A stretch of 38,651 bases of DNA from JBQTII01 sp052388275. Its GTDB lineage: Bacteria > Actinomycetota > Actinomycetes > Sporichthyales > Sporichthyaceae. This document shows, in pieces, positions 17,900 through 24,957 of this stretch. Position numbers and translations under genes: made by a program. Location: positions 1 through 38,651 of the forward strand of contig JBQTII010000083.1 in NCBI GenBank assembly GCA_052388275.1, read 5' to 3'. Position 1 is the stretch's first letter. The number at the start of each line of letters is the position of its first letter. The notes below the pieces were generated by a model that made no database searches, had not been told where the DNA came from, and saw nothing but the letters and a program-made list of their open reading frames with translations.

Positions 17900-18476
17900 G
17901 CGCAGCGAGCGAATCCACAAGGACAGCGCCGCGCCGACCCGCACCATCGGGGTCGCCATCGCGATCCCCGAGCCCCATGGTTCGGAGCTGCAGTCCTGGC
18001 GGGCGCACTTCGGTGACCCCCTCGCCGGCGCGATCCCCACGCACGTGACGTTGCTGCCGCCGACCCCGGTGCCGGCTGCCGATCTGGCCGAGATCGAGGA
18101 GCACCTGCGTACGGTGGCCGAGAAGGGGGAGGCCTTCGACATCCTGCTGCGCGGAACCGGTACCTTCCGCCCGGCCTCCCCGGTGGTATTCGTGACCCTG
18201 GCCGAGGGCATCTCCGCATGCGAATTGACGGAACGTCAGGTCAGGTCGGGACCGCTGGGGCATCGGCAGTTGGAGTTCGGGTATCACCCCCACGTCACGG
18301 TCGCTCATGACATCGACGACGAGGCATTGAGTGCGGCCTTCGATAGCCTCGCCGGTTACCAGGCACGTTTTCGGGTCTGGGGTTTCAGCCTCTACGAACA
18401 TGGCGCCGATGGGGTGTGGCGCCCGCAGCGCGATTTCTCCTTCGGCGGCGCCGTCCCCAACCCGCCCGCGGGGTGA
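17892..18476 (+). CDS. 2'-5' RNA ligase family protein (2H phosphoesterase)
   Basis: A 194-residue protein of the 2H phosphoesterase superfamily. Two HxT catalytic motifs are visible: His51-Val-Thr53 in PTHVTLLPP and His134-Val-Thr136 in YHPHVTVAHD. The spacing of about 83 residues is normal. Members hydrolyse or form 2'-5' or cyclic phosphodiester bonds in RNA or small nucleotides; the substrate here is unknown. The first 14 residues or so come from the SERSE linker repeat and are absent from the family fold, which starts near TIGVAIAIPEP. The gene lies between trpS and yihY. Confidence 0.85.
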   Translation: MSERSERIHKDSAAPTRTIGVAIAIPEPHGSELQSWRAHFGDPLAGAIPTHVTLLPPTPVPAADLAEIEEHLRTVAEKGEAFDILLRGTGTFRPASPVVFVTLAEGISACELTERQVRSGPLGHRQLEFGYHPHVTVAHDIDDEALSAAFDSLAGYQARFRVWGFSLYEHGADGVWRPQRDFSFGGAVPNPPAG

Positions 18477-18541
18477 GCGGTTCGGCGCGCCGGACGGCCT
18501 GTCGCCGCCATGAGAACCGCGGCGCGGGGTAGACCTGAGCC

Positions 18542-19618
18542 ATGAAGGCACGGCTCGCTCACCTGAAGGCATCCGTCCTCGCGCGCACGGCTGCCGCTCG
18601 GGCGCGCTCCGAGCGCATCGACCATCTCTTCCGCGCGAAGACCCGGTACGACGACGTGCGAGGTGACCGGCACGCCGGCGCGGTGACCTACTTCGGCTTC
18701 CTGTCCCTGTTTCCCCTGCTCGCCCTCGTATTCGCCATCATCGGCTACCTGATCGGCTGGTACCCAGGTCTGTACGCGGACGTCGCACGCGGTATCTCCG
18801 ACGCGCTGCCCGGCCTGGTCGGCAACGAGCCCGGCCAGGTCAACATCGACCAGATTGCCTCAGCCAAGGCCGGTGCCGGCCTGTTCGGCCTGGCGGGGCT
18901 GTTCCTGGCGGGCACGGCCTGGGTGGATGCGCTGCGCGAATCGTTGCGCTCGATGTGGCTGCAGAGCCCGGTGCTGCGGGTGAACGTGGTCCGCCGTAAG
19001 GCCCTCGATGGGGTGGTGCTCGTGCTGCTGGGCTCGGCGATGCTGGCCTCGCTCGCCCTGTCCAGCGTCGCCACCGTGGCGACCGGCGCCGCGGTCGACC
19101 TGCTCGCGCTACCCGATGGCACCGTGAGCGTGATCCTGGTCCGCGTGGTGGCGATCGCGGTCGCCGTCGCCGGGTCGGCGTTGTTGCTCGCGGTGATGTT
19201 CTGGCGCCTGTCCGGAATGCACCTGCCCCGCAGGCGGCTGATTCACGGCGCCGTGATCGGCGGGGTCGCCTTCGAGGCCCTCAAGCTGTCCGCGACGTTC
19301 CTTTTGGGCAACACCATGCGAAACCCGGTGTACGCGACCTTCGCCGTTGCGGTCGGGGCCCTGGTCTGGATCAACTTCGTCACCCGGGCGACCCTGCTCG
19401 CCGCGGCCTGGACGGCAACCGAGCCCTACAGCGACGCCGCGGTCGGCAAGCCGCGCCTTCGCACCGATTCCCGCGGCCCGGCCGACGAGGTGGTGCTGGA
19501 CTCCGAGGCCGTGCCCGACGATGGCGAGCGCGAGGAGCCCGCGGCGCCGCCGGCCGTCCGGTGGAGTGTCGTCAAGGGACGACGACGACCAGAGAACGCG
19601 CCGGCTGCTCAGCGGTAG
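18542..19618 (+). CDS. YihY/BrkB family inner membrane protein
   Basis: A 358-residue protein with about six transmembrane helices between residues 45 and 300, a basic N-terminus and a hydrophilic, acidic C-terminal tail ending in a basic stretch. The pattern (Ala-Val-Thr-Tyr-Phe-Gly-Phe-Leu-Ser-Leu-Phe-Pro in the first helix, and NPVYATFAVAVGALVWINF later) is diagnostic of YihY/BrkB, once wrongly called ribonuclease BN. The true function is unknown, with lipid or substrate transport proposed. The ATG at 18542 follows a -10-like TAGACC by six bases and has no ribosome-binding site, so it is probably leaderless. Its last 10 bases overlap the convergent carboxypeptidase gene. Confidence 0.9.
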   Translation: MKARLAHLKASVLARTAAARARSERIDHLFRAKTRYDDVRGDRHAGAVTYFGFLSLFPLLALVFAIIGYLIGWYPGLYADVARGISDALPGLVGNEPGQVNIDQIASAKAGAGLFGLAGLFLAGTAWVDALRESLRSMWLQSPVLRVNVVRRKALDGVVLVLLGSAMLASLALSSVATVATGAAVDLLALPDGTVSVILVRVVAIAVAVAGSALLLAVMFWRLSGMHLPRRRLIHGAVIGGVAFEALKLSATFLLGNTMRNPVYATFAVAVGALVWINFVTRATLLAAAWTATEPYSDAAVGKPRLRTDSRGPADEVVLDSEAVPDDGEREEPAAPPAVRWSVVKGRRRPENAPAAQR

Positions 19619-20880
19619 GCGCCGTAGCGGGCGTAGCGGCGGCGGGTGGCGACCCCACGCACCAGCGCGAGCAACAGCAGGACACCGACCAGCGTGCCGC
19701 CGGCAACCGCCGACCAGCGCAGGTTGGTGCTCTCGCCGGCGGCGACCAGGTCGATCTCCTCGGCAGCGGCCTGGGCTGAGCGGGCTTTCGCCGGCTCGTG
19801 GTTCGCCGGGGATGGGATGAATCCGGCGTCCTGATCGGTGACCACGGAGTTGGAGATCGGGTCGACGAGCTGCCCCACGGGCGTCACGTTGCCCGCGTTG
19901 GCGAAGCCGTACTCCAGCAGGCGTCCGGCATCGTCGGTGATCCGGCCGAAGGGGGTGTAAAGCAGTGTGGCGATGATCGTGCGTCCGTCGCGCTCGGCGG
20001 CGGCGATCAGGGTGTTCTGCGCCTTGGTCGTGTAGCCGGTCTTGACCCCGATCGCCCCGGGGAATCCGCGCAGCAGCAGGCGGTTCTCGGTGTAGATCTG
20101 GAAGGACTTGGAGTTCGCCTTGGTGGCGGTCTTGGTCTTGTTGCCGGGGAAGGTCCACTTGATCGTCTTGACGTAGTTGCTCAGGTCGCGGCGCCCCAGC
20201 AGGGCGCGTCCCCACAACCCGAGGTCGTACGCGGAGGAGAACTGACCGTCCTCGTCCAGCCCGCTCGGGTTCACCACGGTCGTGTCGTAGGCCTGCAGGC
20301 GCTGGGCCTCGGCTTGCATCATCGCGATGCCACGCTCGAGAGTGCCCCCGCCTGCCTTGGCCAGACCCGTGGCCGCATCGTTGCCCGAGCGCAGCAAGAG
20401 GGCGTACCAGAGGTCGTTGATCTTGTAGGCCTGATCCTTGACCATGCCGACCCGGGTGCCCTCTTGGGCGGTGTCCTCGTAGTCGGCGGTGTAGGTGGCG
20501 TTCGGGTCCAGTCGGGGCGCCATCGTCACCGCGAGCAACGTCTTGAGCGTGCTGGCCGGACGGTACTTCGCGTGTGGGTCCTTGGCGGCCAGGATCTCGC
20601 CGGTGTCGGCGTCAGCGAGCACCCAGGCAGCGGCGCTGACGGCGGGCAGGGCCGGTGCCCCGGGTGTCACGACGAGGCCGGTTTCCGCCATCCGTGGACC
20701 GCCGATCACCGAGCGGGTCGGCGCGGGGGTCGCGGCCGGGTCGGTGATCGGGTCGACGGCCGCGACCGGAGCGGCGGAGGCTGCCAGCAGGGCGGGCAGC
20801 AGCAGCGCGAGGGTGGTCGTGCCCACGGTGATCCGGCGCCGGTGAGGCGCTCGGGCGAGGTGGCGGGGTGCGGTCTGCAT
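19609..20880 (-). CDS. dacB: D-alanyl-D-alanine carboxypeptidase (PBP5/DacB type)
   Basis: A 423-residue S11-family penicillin-binding protein that trims the terminal D-Ala from peptidoglycan stem peptides. An N-terminal signal peptide (residues 15-41) is followed by the catalytic motifs STLK (110-113, nucleophile Ser110), SGN (165-167) and KTG (280-282), all intact. A second hydrophobic helix (about 388-410) and a basic tail anchor the C-terminus in the membrane. A -10-like TACGCT lies nine bases before the ATG. The gene converges on yihY with a 10-bp tail-to-tail overlap. The symbol follows the mycobacterial homologue and could equally be dacC. Confidence 0.94.
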   Translation of the reverse strand: MQTAPRHLARAPHRRRITVGTTTLALLLPALLAASAAPVAAVDPITDPAATPAPTRSVIGGPRMAETGLVVTPGAPALPAVSAAAWVLADADTGEILAAKDPHAKYRPASTLKTLLAVTMAPRLDPNATYTADYEDTAQEGTRVGMVKDQAYKINDLWYALLLRSGNDAATGLAKAGGGTLERGIAMMQAEAQRLQAYDTTVVNPSGLDEDGQFSSAYDLGLWGRALLGRRDLSNYVKTIKWTFPGNKTKTATKANSKSFQIYTENRLLLRGFPGAIGVKTGYTTKAQNTLIAAAERDGRTIIATLLYTPFGRITDDAGRLLEYGFANAGNVTPVGQLVDPISNSVVTDQDAGFIPSPANHEPAKARSAQAAAEEIDLVAAGESTNLRWSAVAGGTLVGVLLLLALVRGVATRRRYARYGAYR

Positions 20881-20968
20881 GGTCCAAGCAGCGTAAGGTC
20901 CGCACCCGTCGATCGCGGGCTAATCGACGATTGGGCAGGCGGGTTTCGTCCGTTGTGACAGGTCTTGA

Positions 20969-20986
20969 CTCCTCCGTTCGGAGGAG
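20969..20986 (-). terminator. Short hairpin after deoC
   Basis: CTCCTCCG (20969-20976) and CGGAGGAG (20979-20986) form a perfect 8-bp inverted repeat around two bases. It lies seven bases past the deoC stop on the minus strand and upstream of the dacB promoter region, so it would separate the two genes. Confidence 0.5.
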
Positions 20987-20993
20987 CGCTACC

Positions 20994-21788
20994 TCACGGC
21001 AGGTTACGCAACACCGTGCGCCGCGCCTCGATCACGTCGTCAAGCAGGGCGGAGGCGCCGAACCGGAACTGGGCGGGATTCAGCCGCCGATCGCCGTCGA
21101 TGGCGCGGGTGATGGTCAGCAACTCCGACGCCCGCTCCGCGGTGCGCACCTGGCCGGAAAATTTCACCCCGACCAGGCGGTGGTAGGCGCGGCCGTACTC
21201 ATTCACGCTCGCGACCATCGTGCGGGCGTCCTCGTCGGTCAGACCCGATCCGCGCCCGGTGCACGATTTGACCATGTCGGCGCCGCCGACCGCTGCAGTC
21301 CAGACCGCCAGGCGGAGCTGGGTGTCGGAGGGAAGCTCGTCCGAGCCCAGGATCACCTTGAGCATGAAGTGATCCCCCAGCGCGCGGACGGCGATGACGT
21401 CTGCGCCGACCTGCTCCTTGCGCCCGTCCAGGAACGCCGTCCGGTCGATCGGCCACTCGATCTCGCTCGCCCCGGCGGCCAGGGCCGCGCTGACCTCGTC
21501 GAGGCGCTGCTCCAGTGGGGCCTGCCCGGTAGGGAAGTCGCCGGCTACCGCTGCCACGGTGATCCCGGTCCCGGTCAGCTCGTCGACGGCGGCGGTGACC
21601 AGGCCCGGTAGGACGCACACGGCGGCCACTCGCGGTGCGGTGACATCGTCGGGGTCGGGTTGGATCGCCCGCCGGCACAGGGTGCGCACATCGTCCTCGG
21701 TGGCGCCCGGAGTCACCAGGGTCAGATCGGTCAGGCTCAGTACGAGATCCAGGTCGGACAGGACCACGGTGTCGCTGCGCTCAGTCAT
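20994..21788 (-). CDS. deoC: Deoxyribose-phosphate aldolase
   Basis: A 264-residue DeoC/DERA-type aldolase that splits 2-deoxyribose 5-phosphate into acetaldehyde and glyceraldehyde 3-phosphate during deoxynucleoside catabolism. The Schiff-base lysine region is LKVILGSDEL and the second active-site lysine is in GVKFSG, with GADMVKSCTG between them, all in the order seen in E. coli DeoC (Lys167 and Lys201). Start choice: ATG at 21788, preceded by GAGGA. The N-terminus Met-Thr-Glu-Arg-Ser-Asp looks like a worn SERSE repeat. A micro-ORF from the upstream gene ends eight bases inside this gene. The sequence is somewhat divergent, so substrate assignment is less certain than the fold. Confidence 0.85.
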   Translation of the reverse strand: MTERSDTVVLSDLDLVLSLTDLTLVTPGATEDDVRTLCRRAIQPDPDDVTAPRVAAVCVLPGLVTAAVDELTGTGITVAAVAGDFPTGQAPLEQRLDEVSAALAAGASEIEWPIDRTAFLDGRKEQVGADVIAVRALGDHFMLKVILGSDELPSDTQLRLAVWTAAVGGADMVKSCTGRGSGLTDEDARTMVASVNEYGRAYHRLVGVKFSGQVRTAERASELLTITRAIDGDRRLNPAQFRFGASALLDDVIEARRTVLRNLP

Positions 21789-21849
21789 GCTCTGTCCTCG
21801 TCCATTCCCTTGTTGCGCTCGCTGATGGACGGATCCAATCACCGCTCAC
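21781..21849 (-). CDS. 22-residue bridging micro-ORF between the cyclotransferase-like gene and deoC
   Basis: A GTG at 21849 overlaps the TGA of the upstream gene (GTGA). The frame runs 22 codons and stops at 21781, eight bases inside deoC. The stretch contains GTGATTGG and CAGCGAGCGCAACAAGG, which resemble the ATTGGGTGG and CAGCGAGCGAATCAACAAGG parts of the linker at 17812-17926. It is the weakest of the three bridging micro-ORFs, and deoC here also has its own ribosome-binding site. Confidence 0.3.
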   Translation of the reverse strand: MSGDWIRPSASATREWTRTEHD

Positions 21850-22298
21850 AGGCCCACGGAGCGGCAGGGGCGTTCACGCAGGGCGGTGACGTAATCGGCG
21901 GGGGCGCCGGCTCGCTCGGCCGCGTCGGCGATCTGAAAGAGCATGTGCGCCGTCGGGAGACCGCCTTCGTAGCCGTCCACGACGTAAAGCCAGGCCAGCT
22001 CTTCTCCGTCGAGGGTGGCGACCCGGACGCGGATCTTGGTGTAGATCCCCGGCTCTGAACCCTCCCAGCCGTCGAGGGCGTGCTCATCACCCGGGGTGAC
22101 GTCGTACAGGGCCACGAAGACCTGCTGGCCGGCGGCCTCGACGACGGTGGTGCGCGCCCCCTCACCGCCGTGTTCCTCGCCGCCGAACGTCAGACGCCAG
22201 CCCATCAGCCAGCCGGCACCGCGCTGCGGGGAGTGCGGGGCGATCAGCGCCATCAGGGCCGGATCGAGGTTCTTGCCGTAGGCGGCGTACAAGGCCAT
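21846..22298 (-). CDS. Gamma-glutamylcyclotransferase-like protein
   Basis: A 150-residue protein of the GGCT/AIG2 fold. The substrate-binding turn near the N-terminus is YAAYGKNLDP (the family YGSNL). The middle has the typical LYDVTPGDEHALDGWEG and YTKIRVRV stretches, with the Glu/Asp needed for cyclotransfer. Members convert gamma-glutamyl compounds to 5-oxoproline; the substrate here is not determined. The ATG at 22298 is preceded by a -10-like TAAAGT with a six-base gap and no ribosome-binding site, which suggests a leaderless message. It is divergent from lpdA and upstream of deoC. Confidence 0.75.
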   Translation of the reverse strand: MALYAAYGKNLDPALMALIAPHSPQRGAGWLMGWRLTFGGEEHGGEGARTTVVEAAGQQVFVALYDVTPGDEHALDGWEGSEPGIYTKIRVRVATLDGEELAWLYVVDGYEGGLPTAHMLFQIADAAERAGAPADYVTALRERPCRSVGL

Positions 22299-22385
22299 GG
22301 CCGCACTTTACGATCCCCGGCGGTCCGGCCGGGGGACGCGGACCAGGACAATGGTCGGGGTCGATGCTGCGACAGGGGGGTGAGC

Positions 22386-23768
22386 GTGACCCGGATCGTG
22401 ATTCTGGGCGGTGGCCCGGGCGGTTACGAGGCGGCTCTCGTGGGCGCACAGCTCGGCGCGCAGGTCTGCGTGGTCGACTCCGACGGCATCGGCGGCTCGG
22501 CGGTGCTGACGGACTGTGTGCCGTCCAAGACCCTGATCGCGACCGCGGAACGGGCGGCCTCGGTGGCCGAATCCCGGCGCCTCGGCGTCGTGCTCGGCGG
22601 TGGGCCTTCCTCCGTCGGAGTGGACCTGAGCAGGGCGAATGCCCGAGTTCAGGCGTTGGCGCAAGCGCAGTCCGCGGACATCCGAGGCCGGCTGCTGGCG
22701 GCCGGGGTCCGCATCGTCAACGGCCGCGGCAGGCTGAAGTCCGCGGATACGGTCCACGTCGAGTGCCGTGACGGCGGTGCTGAGGAACTGGCCGCCGACG
22801 CGATCCTGATCGCCACCGGCGCCCGCCCGCGGGTGCTGCCCGACGCCCTTCCCGACGGGGAACGCATCCTGACCTGGACCCAGGTTTACGGGCTCCGCGA
22901 TCTTCCCGAGCACCTCATCGTGGTCGGCTCCGGGGTCACCGGCGCCGAGTTCGCCAGCGCCTACAACTTCGGGACCAAGGTGACGTTGGTCTCCTCCCGC
23001 GAGCGGGTCCTGCCCGGCGAGGATGCCGACGCCGCCGCGGTCCTGGAGGCTGCCTTCACCCGGCGGCAGATGATCGTGCGCAGCCGGTCCCGGGCCGAAC
23101 GCGTGGTCCGGGACGGCGAGGTTGTCCGCGTCCACCTCGCGGGCGGTGAGGTGCTCGAAGGCTCGCATGTGCTGATGGCGGTGGGCTCGATTCCGAACAC
23201 CGCCGACCTTGGGCTGGACGAGCTGGGGATGAACCTGCGGCCCGGTGGATTCATCGACGCCGATCGGGTCTCGCGGACCTCGGTACGCGGGGTCTACGCG
23301 GCCGGTGACTGCACCGGGGTCCTGATGCTCGCCTCGGTCGCCGCCCACCAGGGCCGGATCGCGATGCAGCACATCATGGGCGACGCAGTGCGGCCCCTGA
23401 ACCTGCTCGCGGTGGCGGCCAACGTGTTCACTGAACCCGAGATCGCCACCGTCGGGGTGTCCCAGAACGACATCGACCGTGGGGAGGTGAAGGTCCGCTC
23501 GGTGATGTTGCCCCTAGCCACCAACGCGCGGGCGAAGATGCAGGGGGTGCTCGACGGCTTCGTCAAACTCTTCTGCTTGCCGGGAACCGGGATCGTCGTC
23601 GGCGGTGTCGTGGTGGCGCCGCGGGCCAGCGAGCTGATCTTCCCGATCTCCCTCGCGGTGGATTGCCGGCTGACGGTTGATCAGATCGCACACTCGTTCA
23701 CGGTGTACCCGTCGATGACGGGATCGATCGCCGAGGCCGCCCGTCAGCTCCATCTACCCCCGGACTGA
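22386..23768 (+). CDS. lpdA: LpdA-type flavoprotein, NAD(P)H:quinone reductase-like (not a true lipoamide dehydrogenase)
   Basis: A 460-residue FAD/NAD-binding oxidoreductase with the pyridine nucleotide-disulfide reductase fold. The FAD loop is GGGPGG (residues 8-13), the second dinucleotide loop lies in VVGSGVTGAEFAS, and YAAGDCTG closes the FAD domain. The usual redox disulfide CxxxxC is broken: Ala39 replaces the first Cys, and only Cys44 (DCVPSK) remains. The C-terminal HPT dyad is replaced by VYPS. The same changes mark M. tuberculosis LpdA (Rv3303c), a quinone reductase. Start GTG 22386 is chosen over GTG 22380 because a G-rich ribosome-binding site precedes it. It is divergent from the cyclotransferase-like gene. 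Confidence 0.85.
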   Translation: MTRIVILGGGPGGYEAALVGAQLGAQVCVVDSDGIGGSAVLTDCVPSKTLIATAERAASVAESRRLGVVLGGGPSSVGVDLSRANARVQALAQAQSADIRGRLLAAGVRIVNGRGRLKSADTVHVECRDGGAEELAADAILIATGARPRVLPDALPDGERILTWTQVYGLRDLPEHLIVVGSGVTGAEFASAYNFGTKVTLVSSRERVLPGEDADAAAVLEAAFTRRQMIVRSRSRAERVVRDGEVVRVHLAGGEVLEGSHVLMAVGSIPNTADLGLDELGMNLRPGGFIDADRVSRTSVRGVYAAGDCTGVLMLASVAAHQGRIAMQHIMGDAVRPLNLLAVAANVFTEPEIATVGVSQNDIDRGEVKVRSVMLPLATNARAKMQGVLDGFVKLFCLPGTGIVVGGVVVAPRASELIFPISLAVDCRLTVDQIAHSFTVYPSMTGSIAEAARQLHLPPD

Positions 23769-23777
23769 CACCGTGCG

Positions 23778-24188
23778 TTAGCGGATGCCGCTGTCCACCA
23801 CCAGGGACACGGTGCTCGGGCGTCGGGCCGTCAAGGTCACGCTCTTCTCGGCCTGCGAGGCGAGCGCACCGCTGTTCGTGGCCCGGACTGTGTAGGTCCC
23901 GGCCGGGGCCCGGGTGAAGAACCTCCCCGTGACGTCGGTCGTGGTGACGAGTACCACCCGGCCATCTGTGCCGACGAGCTCCACCTTCGCGCCGCCCACC
24001 GGCGCGTCTGGGCACGGCGCGCCAGCCTGCTGGACCGCGCACGCCGGTCCTGCCGTCACCGTCCCGCGCAGCGAGGAATCAGCGGGCGCCAGGCTGGGCT
24101 GCGCGGGACGGACGGCCTTGCCGTCGCTCCCGCACGCACCGCACAGCACAGTGGCGAGAACGAATGGTCCGGCAATCCAGATGCGCAT
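23778..24188 (-). CDS. Small secreted protein or lipoprotein with a carboxypeptidase-regulatory-like beta domain
   Basis: A 136-residue protein. A hydrophobic signal sequence ends in CGACGSDG; Cys19 could be lipidated, but residue -3 is Cys rather than Leu/Val/Ile, so the lipobox is atypical. A second pair of cysteines (TAGPACAVQQAGAPCPD) could form a disulfide. The rest resembles a single beta-sandwich of the Cna-B/carboxypeptidase regulatory-like type (VGGAKVELVGTDG ... GRFFTRAPAGTYTVRATNSG). The ATG at 24188 is preferred; GTG at 24200 would add four residues. It lies 29 bases downstream of the SCO1 gene on the same strand and converges with lpdA with nine bases between. Function unknown. 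Confidence 0.7.
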   Translation of the reverse strand: MRIWIAGPFVLATVLCGACGSDGKAVRPAQPSLAPADSSLRGTVTAGPACAVQQAGAPCPDAPVGGAKVELVGTDGRVVLVTTTDVTGRFFTRAPAGTYTVRATNSGALASQAEKSVTLTARRPSTVSLVVDSGIR

Positions 24189-24229
24189 GGACACGATCAC
24201 ACCATGTCGTAGCGATGCCGGTCCCAGAT

Positions 24230-24955
24230 TCAGCCGAGCAGGCGCTGGAAGTCGGCGAGGTAGTCCTCGCTGGTGACTCCGCCGGTGTAAACCACGGCGC
24301 CGCCGCCTGGCACGAAGGCGTAGACCACGCCGGTGTGATCGACCAGGTATTCCCCGCCGGGGCCCTTGACGGGGGCCTTGGTTCTGCCCGCTGCGCCGTG
24401 GTCGGCGCCGTGGCCGTCGGCCGGTTCCCCGGTGGTCTGCGGGAGATGCAGTTGGGTCAGCATCTGCTCGGTCGCGGGATTGCCGCCGATCAGCGCGGTG
24501 AACGATTCGTCGAAGCGGTCCAGCCAGGTCCGCAGAAACGCGGGCTCGTCGCGGGCGGGGTCCTCGGTGATGAAGACGACCTTCATCCGTTCGCGCGACT
24601 GGGCGGGCAGGGCGTCTCGGGCGCGGGCCAGGTCGGCCATCGTGAACGGGCAGATGTCCGGGCAGTTCGTATAGCCCCAGAACACCACGGTGAGCTCGTC
24701 GGCGGGCCGCTCGGCGAGGGAGAACGGCGTGCCGTCGGTGCTCGTGAGGGCCTGACGCGGCCGCGCGATGACCGGATCAACGGTCCCGCTCAGGTCCCTC
24801 AGCTCGGGAAAACCTGGCAAGGCGGGGCCCTGGGCGAGGTTGGTGACGGTGGCGGGCGCATCAGCGGACTGCGTCCGGGTGCCGCCTCCACAGCCAGAAA
24901 GGATCAGTGCGAGGACGAGGGCTGCGCTTGCGACAGGCAACGGCGTAGGGGTCAT
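24230..24955 (-). CDS. SCO1/SenC-type copper chaperone lipoprotein
   Basis: A 241-residue thioredoxin-fold lipoprotein. The lipobox LSGC places the lipid on Cys22. The copper site is Cys98-Pro-Asp-Ile-Cys102 in NCPDICPFTMADL, and the distal histidine is His207 in YLVDHTGVVY. These are the three ligands of Sco proteins, which deliver copper to the CuA centre of cytochrome oxidase outside the membrane. A Gly/His/Asp-rich insertion (ADGHGADHGAAG) before the last beta strands may add metal binding. The ATG at 24955 comes two bases after the carboxylase stop, so it is cotranscribed with a metabolically unrelated gene. Confidence 0.9.
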   Translation of the reverse strand: MTPTPLPVASAALVLALILSGCGGGTRTQSADAPATVTNLAQGPALPGFPELRDLSGTVDPVIARPRQALTSTDGTPFSLAERPADELTVVFWGYTNCPDICPFTMADLARARDALPAQSRERMKVVFITEDPARDEPAFLRTWLDRFDESFTALIGGNPATEQMLTQLHLPQTTGEPADGHGADHGAAGRTKAPVKGPGGEYLVDHTGVVYAFVPGGGAVVYTGGVTSEDYLADFQRLLG

Positions 24956-24957
24956 GG

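Larger units (their letters stand above)
17812..17926 (+). repeat. SERSE linker element: tandem 35-bp repeat with spacer
   Basis: Two 35-bp units (17812-17846 and 17892-17926) are identical at 34 of 35 bases. Each begins ATGAGCGAGCGCAGCGAGCG and reads as Met-Ser-Glu-Arg-Ser-Glu-Arg-Ile. The 45-bp spacer contains TCATTGGGTGGCCGA, which also occurs right after the GAGCGCAGCGAG core in the copy at 27068-27145. This is a short, non-coding-RNA-free repeat placed exactly at gene starts. From memory, Ser-Glu-Arg-Ser-rich N-termini occur in other actinobacteria. Confidence 0.7.

Noticed and set aside
17661..18572. A minus-strand frame with Arg-Ser-Leu-Arg-Ser-Leu repeats
   Set aside because: The repeats are the antisense of the SERSE linker, and the frame is opposite trpS and the 2H phosphoesterase gene.
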